Shown here: positions 40,354 through 48,300 of the stretch, piece by piece
How positions within the stretch are numbered: position 1 is the first letter of the stretch
Layout of the letters: the number at the start of each line of letters is the position of its first letter
Assembly (NCBI RefSeq): GCF_041431135.1
Contig: NZ_CP107799.1
Span: 4,216,001 to 4,280,000 of the forward strand
Direction of reading: 5' to 3'
DNA: 64,000 bases
DNA from: Streptomyces sp. NBC_00554
Lineage (GTDB): Bacteria; Actinomycetota; Actinomycetes; Streptomycetales; Streptomycetaceae
Notes under the pieces: model-generated
Database searches by the model: none
What the model was told of the DNA's origin: nothing
What the model saw: only the letters and a program-made list of their open reading frames with translations
Made by a program: the position numbers and the translations under genes

Positions 40354-41100
40354 ATGACAACGCCCGCCGACTCCACGAGTGTGCTCCCACCCACGTCCAC
40401 CGCCGGGGAGCCCCCGCCCCTCTCGTTCAATGTCCCCGAGGGCTTCTTCGCCCTCCCCCTCGCCGCCACCCCCGATGAACGCGCCGAGCGCGCCCAGTCC
40501 TTCGTACGGGAGCTCTACTCCCGCGGCGATGAGAACATCTGGGAGCCCGCCGCCCCGTACTACGCGGCGATAGCCGAGCTCATGGCGGACTCCGGGGTCT
40601 CGTACTCGGCGATGGGACTGTTCTCCACGGCGGAAGAAGAAGACGGGGAAGACGGGAGCGCAGTCAGGCACGAAGGTGCCGACGGTGTCGCCCAGTGCGC
40701 CTTCACCGTAGCGGCCGTCCCGACCGACCAGGACCGCGACGACACCGACATCGTGGCCCAAGGCATCCTCGCGATCCTCTCCAGCGACCCGTACAACGAC
40801 GCGCGATGGCTCGACCTGCCGTGCGGACCCGCGGTCTCCTGCGTCACGTTGCGCGAGTACAAGATCAAGCCAGAAATGACGGAGAACGGCGAGCAGGTCG
40901 ATCTCCTCACGGGGCAGGTCCAGGTCCATATCCCCTTCCCCACGGGCCCGTTCACCGCGGTCTTCACACTCCACACGGCGTCCATGAACTACTGGGCCGA
41001 GTTCTGCGACATGACCGTGGGCATTCTCCAGACCCTGTCCTTCACAGATCCGGCCGCGGATACGAACGCCGAAGCTGACGCAGGCGAGATGACGAACTAA
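40354..41100 (+). CDS. Unknown protein, four-member family (member 2)
   Basis: A 248-residue protein, soluble, acidic and without signal peptide. It shares with 41754 and 41203 (and 28202) the line L-P-C-G-P-A-V-S near residue 160, a later I-P-F-P segment, and a closing F-x-D-M/A-x-x-x-x-L segment. The N-terminal half reads LPLAATPDERAERAQSFVRELY. It is the last gene of the rightward half of the locus. Three neighbours of one family point to a multi-component or paralogue-rich part of the secretion system, but the function is unknown. Confidence 0.68.
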   Translation: MTTPADSTSVLPPTSTAGEPPPLSFNVPEGFFALPLAATPDERAERAQSFVRELYSRGDENIWEPAAPYYAAIAELMADSGVSYSAMGLFSTAEEEDGEDGSAVRHEGADGVAQCAFTVAAVPTDQDRDDTDIVAQGILAILSSDPYNDARWLDLPCGPAVSCVTLREYKIKPEMTENGEQVDLLTGQVQVHIPFPTGPFTAVFTLHTASMNYWAEFCDMTVGILQTLSFTDPAADTNAEADAGEMTN

Positions 41101-41180
41101 TGGACTGGTACCCCGCCGCCGACGAAGACCTACTCCTCCGCACCACCGACAGGTCTCCCCGACGGCGCCTTCGGAAGTGA
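41100..41180 (+). pseudogene. Possible remnant of a second PH-like gene
   Basis: A 26-residue frame starts in the stop codon of the previous gene (TAATG). Its opening M-x-W-x-P-x-x-x-D-x-L-L-x-R matches the first residues of the protein at 39394 (M-T-I-W-Q-P-E-P-G-E-T-L-L-T-R). It then stops. It looks like a decayed copy of that gene, but the match is short. Confidence 0.3.
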
Positions 41181-41202
41181 CCACCGAGCCGTGAAACGCA
41201 GA

Positions 41203-41757
41203 TCACACCCACCGCAGCGAATACGCCATGGCGTCACACAGTTCCCCCATCGAACCCTCCGTGCCGCTCAGCGGCATGGAGAAGGCCAGGTGCAGGTAGC
41301 CCACGCCGGCAGGCATGTGTACGTGGAAGTCGATGGTCGTGTCGGTGGTGGCGCGGACCGTCGGGCCGGCCGGTAGTTCGACGACGTCCACCTCGGCGTT
41401 CCGGGCGGTGCGCTGAGCCAGTGCCTGGGCGAAGTCGCCCGGTGTCGGGGCCGATCCGCGGGGGGTCTGTGCCAGCGAGATGAGGAGGGAGGCGGGCAGG
41501 GCCGACTCGCCGGGCGACTCCGTCTTGAGGAAGAACTCCAACGCGCCCTGGGAGAGGCCGTGTTCGGCGGTGTTGCGCAGGGTGGTCCAGACGGTTCGGG
41601 CCACCTCCGCGGAGACACCGCTTCCCGCGGACTCCTTGTCCACGAAGGTCTTCAACTGGCGGCGCCAGCGCTCGTGGGTGAGGTCGACGCGAAACCAGTC
41701 GCGGGGGACGAGGAGCCGGTAGTCCGAGGGCGGAGTCTCAGCGGTGGTCGCGCTCAC
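41203..41757 (-). CDS. Unknown protein, four-member family (member 3)
   Basis: A 184-residue member of the family at 40354 and 41754, shorter at the C-terminus. Seen: VDVVELPAGPTVRAT in the family position and a final GELCDAMAYSLRW. An internal R-W-R-R-Q-L-K helix is basic. GTG start, overlapping the previous gene by four bases. Last gene of the leftward half of the locus, facing the member at 40354 across about 100 bases. Confidence 0.66.
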   Translation of the reverse strand: MSATTAETPPSDYRLLVPRDWFRVDLTHERWRRQLKTFVDKESAGSGVSAEVARTVWTTLRNTAEHGLSQGALEFFLKTESPGESALPASLLISLAQTPRGSAPTPGDFAQALAQRTARNAEVDVVELPAGPTVRATTDTTIDFHVHMPAGVGYLHLAFSMPLSGTEGSMGELCDAMAYSLRWV

Positions 41758-42482
41758 GCCCCGGTCGCCCCGGTCGCCCCGGTCGTCCCCGTCGTCCCGG
41801 AGGTGATCAGCGGCGAGCCGTCCGCGTTGAAGAGGCGGATGCTGCTGACCGTGTTGCCGAACATCGTGGAGAAGGTGTCCCAGCCGGCCGCGGTGGGGGT
41901 GGACATCTCCATGATCATGGTGGTGCCGTTCGGGAGGGGTATGTAGACGCGTATGAACGAGGTCGGGAACGTGAAGCCTTCGCCGGACTCGGTCAGTTCG
42001 CCGGTGAACTGGGACTCCCGGGCGCCGATGTACGACACGGCGGGTCCGCAGGGGAGCTCTATCCGGGAAACGTCACCCGCGTCCAGGCGGCGGAGGCTCG
42101 ATGAGATCTCCCTCACCGCTCCCGGAACACCACCATCGACTTCCGGGCTGTCCACCAGAGCCGCGAACACCGTGGCGGTACAGGGGGTTTCGTCGACCGC
42201 GGTCACACCGATCGCGGCGTACTCGGCTCCGGCGGCCAGCAGGTCGTCGAAGCCGAGTGCGCAGACGACCCCGAACTGGGTCTTCTCGTCCTCCCCCGCC
42301 CCCGGGAGGGCCTTGTCCACGAGTTCTTCCAGCAGCCGTATCGCCTCGTCGTCGTCCGCCTCGTGGATGGGGAGGTCGTGGTAGATCTCCGGCATCACCC
42401 AGCGGACCTGGACGTCGTCGGAGCGGAGCACGGGCGGTGCGGTGTGTGTGGGGACGAACGCCGACACATTGAGCTCGGCCAT
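41754..42482 (-). CDS. Unknown protein, four-member family (member 4)
   Basis: A 242-residue acidic protein. It has the family's ELPCGPAVSYIGARE, the IPLPNG turn and the closing FSTMFGNTVSSIRLFN. The last ten residues are a run of Gly-Thr/Ala-Thr-Gly triplets encoded by nine-base DNA repeats, a stretch likely to vary in length. The start overlaps the upstream membrane-protein stop by one base (TGATG). Confidence 0.67.
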   Translation of the reverse strand: MAELNVSAFVPTHTAPPVLRSDDVQVRWVMPEIYHDLPIHEADDDEAIRLLEELVDKALPGAGEDEKTQFGVVCALGFDDLLAAGAEYAAIGVTAVDETPCTATVFAALVDSPEVDGGVPGAVREISSSLRRLDAGDVSRIELPCGPAVSYIGARESQFTGELTESGEGFTFPTSFIRVYIPLPNGTTMIMEMSTPTAAGWDTFSTMFGNTVSSIRLFNADGSPLITSGTTGTTGATGATGA

Positions 42483-43054
42483 CAGGGAGTCTGGTCCTTT
42501 TCGGGGATGGGGCGCTCGGGAGCCTCGGGGAAGAACTTCCGGGAGGTGGCATACATCCCGTAGTAGGGGTAGAGACGCGGGATGTCGGCGCCGCCCTGGC
42601 GGGCGATGCCGGCGATCTGGCGGTAGAGGCGTGCCCTGCAGCGAACGTTTCGGATGGTCTGGTCGAGCAGGGTGCGGCGCCGCACGAGGTAGGTCCCCAC
42701 CAGAGCGCCGCAGACGATCAGCGCGTCCACGACGATGAACGCGATCTGGAACTGCTGGGACTTCTGTGATGCGACCAGATCCCAGAACGGCCACGCACCG
42801 AACCCGAAGACGAAAATCGGCAGTGCGAGGAGACAGCCGAGGACGCTGGCCTTCTCCGTGTCCTCGCGCCGCTGGAACAGCATCCAGTGCACGGCCCGGT
42901 CATCGAGAAAGTCGAAGCGCACCTCGCGTCCGTAGCGCTCCGCTGCCGCCTTCGCGGCGGGAACGGCCGCGATGACCGACGAGGAGACCATGTTGTGCAC
43001 GGCCCCTTGGTCATCGACGAACTTTCCGAACTCAAGTGCTTGGTAGTCACCCAT
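42482..43054 (-). CDS. Two-helix membrane protein of the T7SS-like locus
   Basis: A 190-residue protein with a cytoplasmic N-terminus, two helices (near residues 70-90, LGCLLALPIFVFGFGAWPFW, and 103-123, IAFIVVDALIVCGALVGTYLV) and a basic C-terminal part. Not recognised. AAGGAG precedes the ATG. It lies between the second T7SS-signal protein gene and two family members, 13 bases after the former. It could be an immunity protein or a small membrane subunit of the secretion channel. Confidence 0.66.
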   Translation of the reverse strand: MGDYQALEFGKFVDDQGAVHNMVSSSVIAAVPAAKAAAERYGREVRFDFLDDRAVHWMLFQRREDTEKASVLGCLLALPIFVFGFGAWPFWDLVASQKSQQFQIAFIVVDALIVCGALVGTYLVRRRTLLDQTIRNVRCRARLYRQIAGIARQGGADIPRLYPYYGMYATSRKFFPEAPERPIPEKDQTP

Positions 43055-43067
43055 GAATCGGTTCTCC

Positions 43068-44351
43068 TTACCCGACGGGCGCCAACGCGCCGTGGAACGA
43101 GGTCGGCGACGGGCTCGGTTGCGGCGTCGGCGAGGGGGTTCTCGCCCCGCCGGACGGACTGGGGGTCGGGTCGGGCGGAGTGGTGGGCCGGGCGGTACCG
43201 GGCGCAGGACTCACCGGGTTCGCTGTGTCGTCCTGGGGGAAGTAGCGCCTCAGCCTCAGCAGGCTCTGTACGTATGCGTTGCCGAGTGCGGCGCCCTTGA
43301 TGTAGCGCGTGATGGTCACCGGGTCGAACCCTCCTTCAGGAAGTCTGACCTTGGTGATGCCTCGTTTGGTGAGGAACTTGGAGGCGAGGCCGACGCCCCT
43401 GTTGATGCTCTTCACGGCGAAGCCGTTGGTGAAGCCCGCCCAGACGGCGTCGCTCGCGACCAGCAGCCGTGACCCCTTGGCCGCCGCGGTGAGCCCCCTC
43501 ACCGCCCCGAGTCCCGGGATGATTCCGAGCACATCGAAGGTGATCTTCAACCAGTCGAACTTCCCGCCGCGCGCGAAGTAGTCGTACAGACGGCCCGACA
43601 GAGCGGTGGCACTGAGTGCGCCCGCCGCGACGACAAGGAAGACGGCGAGTGTGCCACCCGACAGCACGACCGCCGCGATCAGCGCAGCCACCGCCAGAAC
43701 CGTGGCCGCGGTCGATATCCAGTCCGCGTTGTCGGCAATCCAGTTCATGATCCCGCCAGGGTCCCGGACCCCGTCGTGGTGGATCACGTTCTTGATCCTC
43801 CTGGCAGCCCGCTTCGCCGCGTCGTCGCGGATCTCCTTGGCGCCCTCGATCTGGCTGCGCGCCACAGCCATGAGATGCGCGGCGTCGTCCCGCTTCTTCT
43901 CCTGCTTCGTGCGCTCCACGTGGTCGTCCTTGGACGGGACCGTGCCGACGGTCGGCTCCAGGATCTTGAGGGCCGCCTTGTGATCGACCTCCGCGGCGCG
44001 GAAGTCCTCCAGCGCCTTGTCGGCGACCCGCTGCGCCCGGCTCAGCTCACTGGCGTACTCCTCCGACTCCCCGTCCTTGACCTTCGTACCGAGCGCCGTC
44101 GCAGCCTCGTCGTAGCGGTCGTACGCCTTCTTCAGGCGCCCGGACGCGTCGCCCGCGATCTCGTGGAAGGCGCGGCCCGCGTCGCTGTCCCAGCCGTCGA
44201 CCGATGCCAACGCCTTGATGTTCCGGGCCTGTTTGTCGATCTCTTCGGCCATGCCACGGAGCTTCTTGCCGAGCCGTGCCACCTCGTACGGATCACCGGG
44301 CACCGGGTCGGAGTCGTACATCGGGGTCCAGTCCTTTGGACGGGGTGTCAC
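43068..44351 (-). CDS. T7SS-signal-type protein with membrane-active middle region (2)
   Basis: A 427-residue counterpart of the protein at 38028. The N-terminal signal-type domain is DSDPVPGDPYEVARLGKKLR and WDSDAGRAFHEIAG; then coiled coil, then W-I-A-D-N-A-D-W, hydrophobic helices (about 235-275), FDVLGIIPGLGAVRGLTAAAK matching the DAVGLMPGIGAFSKG motif of the other, and a C-terminal tail rich in Pro/Ser/Thr. The GTG at 44351 is chosen because R-P-K-D-W then lines up with the other protein's start and GAAGGGGAAG precedes it; ATG at 44321 is possible. No catalytic domain is recognised. Confidence 0.72.
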   Translation of the reverse strand: MTPRPKDWTPMYDSDPVPGDPYEVARLGKKLRGMAEEIDKQARNIKALASVDGWDSDAGRAFHEIAGDASGRLKKAYDRYDEAATALGTKVKDGESEEYASELSRAQRVADKALEDFRAAEVDHKAALKILEPTVGTVPSKDDHVERTKQEKKRDDAAHLMAVARSQIEGAKEIRDDAAKRAARRIKNVIHHDGVRDPGGIMNWIADNADWISTAATVLAVAALIAAVVLSGGTLAVFLVVAAGALSATALSGRLYDYFARGGKFDWLKITFDVLGIIPGLGAVRGLTAAAKGSRLLVASDAVWAGFTNGFAVKSINRGVGLASKFLTKRGITKVRLPEGGFDPVTITRYIKGAALGNAYVQSLLRLRRYFPQDDTANPVSPAPGTARPTTPPDPTPSPSGGARTPSPTPQPSPSPTSFHGALAPVG

Positions 44352-44353
44352 TG

Positions 44354-44665
44354 CTACTTCCCCTTCTTGTCGCTCTTCTTGGCGTCCCGGAGCGCTTGCG
44401 CGAGCTCGTGGTCGATGTCCTCGTAGGCCTTGGCCGCGTTGTCGGTGTACTTGGCCAGGTTCTCGATGTCCTTCATCAGCTTCTTGCGGTTCTTCTTCCA
44501 CGTCTCGGAGAAGTCGTCGAAGACGTCCCGCAGTTTGTCGCTGCCGAGGTCGTCGCCATAGCCGTCGGCGGGGTTGCCGTTCTCCTTGAACTCGCGGTGG
44601 ATGCGGTAGAGCGAGTCCGAGCAGTCCTTGATCATGTCGAGGTCGTATCGAGTCTTGTCCGCCAC
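44354..44665 (-). CDS. Esx-like small helical protein (copy C)
   Basis: A 103-residue helical protein paired with the T7SS-signal gene two bases downstream. DDFSETWKKN has the D-F-x-x-x-W turn, and AYEDIDHELAQAL has a true YxxxD export signal (Y-E-D-I-D). A Lys-rich tail KKSDKKGK ends it, as in copy B. GTG start. The Esx-like/T7SS-signal gene pair mirrors the pair at 37724-39317. Confidence 0.75.
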   Translation of the reverse strand: MADKTRYDLDMIKDCSDSLYRIHREFKENGNPADGYGDDLGSDKLRDVFDDFSETWKKNRKKLMKDIENLAKYTDNAAKAYEDIDHELAQALRDAKKSDKKGK

Positions 44666-44723
44666 GGTCGGGCTTCCTGTCCAACGGTCGAGTGAGGCTA
44701 CTTCACACCAGGCAGCGAAACAG

Positions 44724-44762
44724 CGGGTGCGACAGGACGCCGATCACGCCCTGTCGCACCCG
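44724..44762 (-). terminator. Hairpin after the WXG100-like gene
   Basis: CGGGTGCGACAGG pairs perfectly with CCTGTCGCACCCG (13 base pairs, 13-base loop), just past the stop of the 44783 gene on the minus strand. It probably separates that gene from the one at 44354, or allows partial read-through. Confidence 0.6.
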
Positions 44763-44782
44763 AGTCGGCCCGCGATCCCGGG

Positions 44783-45088
44783 TCAGCCCTTGGCGCTGCG
44801 CGCCAGCTGGTCGTCCAGGTCCTCGTAGGCCTGCTTGGCCGAGGTCAGGAACTTGGACATGCCCTCAAGTCCCTCCATGGCCTTCTTCGCACCCTTGGTG
44901 AAGTCCTTGAAGGACTCCTCAAAAGCCGACGAACCCTTCTGGGTCGTGTAGCCGCCGTTGTCCACGAGCGTCTTGATGCGGTCGTCGATGGTGTCGAGTT
45001 CCGTGTGCAGACGGTCCATGTCCTTCAGAAGCTTGCCGGCCTCCTTCTCCATCTCGGCATATGTGAGATCTGCATCCTTCTTGCCCAT
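44783..45088 (-). CDS. WXG100-like (EsxA/EsxB type) protein
   Basis: A 101-residue helical hairpin protein, first gene leftward from the eccC promoter region. The turn reads GGYTTQKGSSAFEESFKDF, with Phe in the Trp position, and the last helix has AYEDLDDQLA, a clear YxxxD export signal. Of the four Esx-like proteins here it sits closest to the ATPase, and so is the best candidate for its constant substrate. ATG start with a GGAGGGAGC ribosome site. Confidence 0.78.
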   Translation of the reverse strand: MGKKDADLTYAEMEKEAGKLLKDMDRLHTELDTIDDRIKTLVDNGGYTTQKGSSAFEESFKDFTKGAKKAMEGLEGMSKFLTSAKQAYEDLDDQLARSAKG

Positions 45089-45343
45089 GACGGCTCCCTC
45101 CCGTTCAGATCGCCGCAGGGCCTACCCCCGTGGCTGCGTTGTGCGGATCGCTCGGGCATCCGCCGACCTGTCCGCATGAGCAAAGATCCTACGGGTGGGG
45201 CTGTTGGGGTCACATGGCTGTTCCGTAACAGGATCGTGAGCGGGCGCACATCCCGTTGCTACGGGGAAGGAAGGGGCGGCTAAGGTCGCTTCAACTGTGT
45301 TCAGCGTTCCGGGGGCGGCCTCTGCCCAGCGAGGAGGACGAAC
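45089..45343. other. Divergent promoter region of the WXG100-like and eccC genes
   Basis: 255 bases without a gene. TTGCTA at 45256 and TAAGGT at 45281 could be a rightward promoter, though the 19-base spacing is long. Confidence 0.35.
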
Positions 45344-48300
45344 GTGCGCCTGAGTCTGACCGTCGTCGACCCCATCGGCGGTGCGAGTGCCGATGTGGTG
45401 CTTGATGCCGATCCCGAGTCGTCCGTCGGCGACATCACCCGGGAGCTGGCGCGACATGTCGGTCTGGGCGACAGTGCGCAGATCATCCCCATTGGAGCCC
45501 AACGCGGCCCCGGCGGCGGGATAGCGCAGGCGTACGTCGACGGATACGCCCTGGACCCGAGCGCGACCGTCGTCGGGTCGCCGCTGCGGGAGGGTGCCGT
45601 CGTCAGCCTCCACGATCCGGCCGGCTGCCTGCTCGGGGAGCCGACCGGAGTGGTGGAACTGCGGGTGGCCGGCGGTCCGGCGGCCGGTGCGGTGCACCGG
45701 CTCGGAGTCGGGCGGTACGACATCGGCAGCGGCTCGGCCGCGCCCCTCCGTGTCGACGATCCCGAACTGGCCGCGCGTGCGGCCACGTTGTCGATCGCAA
45801 TCGACGGAACCTGCCAGATCGCCGTGCACGGCGACAAGAACGACAAGGGAGACAAGCAGGGCGTCCGCCTCGACGGTGAGGAACTCGACGGCGACTCCTG
45901 GCCCCTCGGCTCCCAGCTCGCCCTCGGCAACACCCTGCTGGAAATCGTCGGTTACACGCCGCCGAACGCGGCCCTGAAGTGGTCGGACGACGGATCCGGC
46001 CTCGACTACAACCGGCCCCCTCGGCTGCGTCCGGCCGAGCGCCAGACCCACTTTCGGCTGCCCTCGCCGCCCGGAGACTTCGAAGCCCGGCCGCTGCCCT
46101 GGCTGATGGCACTGTTCCCGCTGGTCGGCGCCGTGGTCGCGGCCATGATCTTCCAGCGCTGGTACTACCTGATCATGGCCGGGCTGAGCCCGATCATGCT
46201 CTTCGGCAACTACTTCATGGACAAGAAGCACGGCCGGAAGTCACATGCCAAGCAGCTGAAGGAGTACAAGGAACACAAGGAGCGGATCGAGAAGGACGCC
46301 CAGGACGCGCTGCGCACCGAGCGACTGGACCGGCGGAACGCCATCCCCGACCCTGCCGCCGTACTCAACTTCGGGACCGGCCCCCGTACCCGGCTGTGGG
46401 AGCGGCGGCGCACCGATGCGGACCACCTGGTGATGCGGGTCGGTACCGGCCGGGTCCCGTCCGTGGTCGTGCTCGACGACCCGGAGCAGGACGACCACAA
46501 GCGCCAGGTCACCTGGGACATCGAGGACGCGCCGGTGGCGCTGCCGCTCAAGGATCTCGGTGTCATCGGCATCGCCGGGCCCGGCGACTCGGCCCATGCG
46601 CTGGGCCGTTGGGCCGTCGCCCAGGCCGCGGTCCTGCACAGCCCCATGGACGTCCAGTTCTACGTGCTGACCGAGAACGAGGCGCACACCCGCTGGGACT
46701 GGACGCGCTGGCTGCCGCACGCGCGTCCGTCGGGCGGTCAGGACGCCAACGTGCTGATCGGCACGGACTCCGAGACCGTGGGTGCCCGCGTCGGTGAACT
46801 CACGCAGCTCCTCGACGCGCGCCAGAAGGCCGTGAAGGAGGCCGGAGGCTCCGGTGCCGGCCTCATCGACGCCGATATCGTCGTCGTATGGGACGGATCC
46901 CGTCGGCTGCGTTCGATGCCGGGTGTCGTACGTCTGCTGCGTGAGGGACCGGGCGTCTCCATGTACGCGATCTGCCTGGACGAGGAGGAGCGGTTCCTGC
47001 CCGGAGAGTGCCAGGCCGTGGTCGTCGCCGAACCCAGGCGGACCGAGGAAACCCCTGGCCAGGCCGCTGGCTTCGCGGCTGCGGCGCCGCCCTCCGCGGG
47101 CGGGTTCCCGTCCTTCCACGCCTGGCACCAGACGGCCGAGCAGGACTCCGAGGGCGCGGAGAAGGTGCTCGAACTGAGGCTGCGGGTCGAGCAGAGCGGC
47201 CACCGCCGTATGACCGACGTACGGCCCGACTTCGTCTCGCCCGCCTGGTGCGCGCGGCTGGCCCGGTCGCTCTCCGCGCTGCGCGACATCAGCGGTGAGA
47301 CGGAGGACTCGGCGCTGCCGGGTTCCAGCCGGCTGCTCGACGTACTGCAGCTGGAACCGCCGACGCGGGACGCGATCGCCGCCCGCTGGCGCATGGGCGG
47401 GCAGTCGACGATGGCCGTCGTCGGTGAGTCGTACGACGGTCCCTTCGGTATCGACATCCGGCGGGACGGGCCGCACGGCCTGATCGCCGGCACGACCGGT
47501 TCCGGTAAGTCGGAGCTGCTGCAGACCATCGTGGCCGCGCTCGCCGTCGCCAACACCCCCGAGAACATGACCTTCGTCCTCGTCGACTACAAGGGTGGCT
47601 CGGCGTTCAAGGACTGTGTGAAGCTCCCGCACACCGTCGGCATGGTGACCGACCTCGACGCCCACCTCGTCGAGCGTGCCCTGGAATCGCTCGGCGCGGA
47701 GCTGAAGCGGCGCGAGCACATCCTCGCCGCCGCCGACGCCAAGGACATCGAGGACTACCAGGACCTGGTACGCAGGGATCCCTCGAACCCGCCGGTTCCC
47801 CGACTCCTCATCGTCATCGACGAGTTCGCCTCGATGGTGCGTGACCTGCCCGACTTCGTCACCGGTCTGGTCAACATCGCCCAGCGAGGCCGTTCGCTCG
47901 GCATCCATCTGCTGCTCGCCACCCAGCGGCCCAGCGGTGTCGTCTCGCCCGAGATCCGGGCCAACACCAACCTGCGGATCGCGCTGCGCGTGACGGACGG
48001 CAGCGAGTCCAGCGACGTCATCGACTCGCCCGAGGCCGGTCACATCTCCAAGAGCACACCCGGTCGCGCGTATGTGCGTCTGGGACACGCCTCCCTCGTC
48101 CCCTTCCAGTCCGGCCGCGTCGGCGGGCGCCGGCCGGGGGCGGCCGACCCGCAGACGCTCGCGCCGTGGGCGGGACCGCTGCAGTGGGAGGACCTCGGAC
48201 GGGCCGCGCTGGTGAAGCCGAAGGCCGAGGCCCGCCAGGAAGAGGAGATCACCGACCTCAAGGTCCTGGTGGACGCGGTGCAGGAGGCCAACCGGGCACT

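Noticed and set aside
41165..41205. Similarity of this stretch to the LPDGTF end and KRRS start of cassette proteins
   Set aside because: A few codons match in shifted frames, but the match is too short and Gly/Arg codons are common in this DNA.
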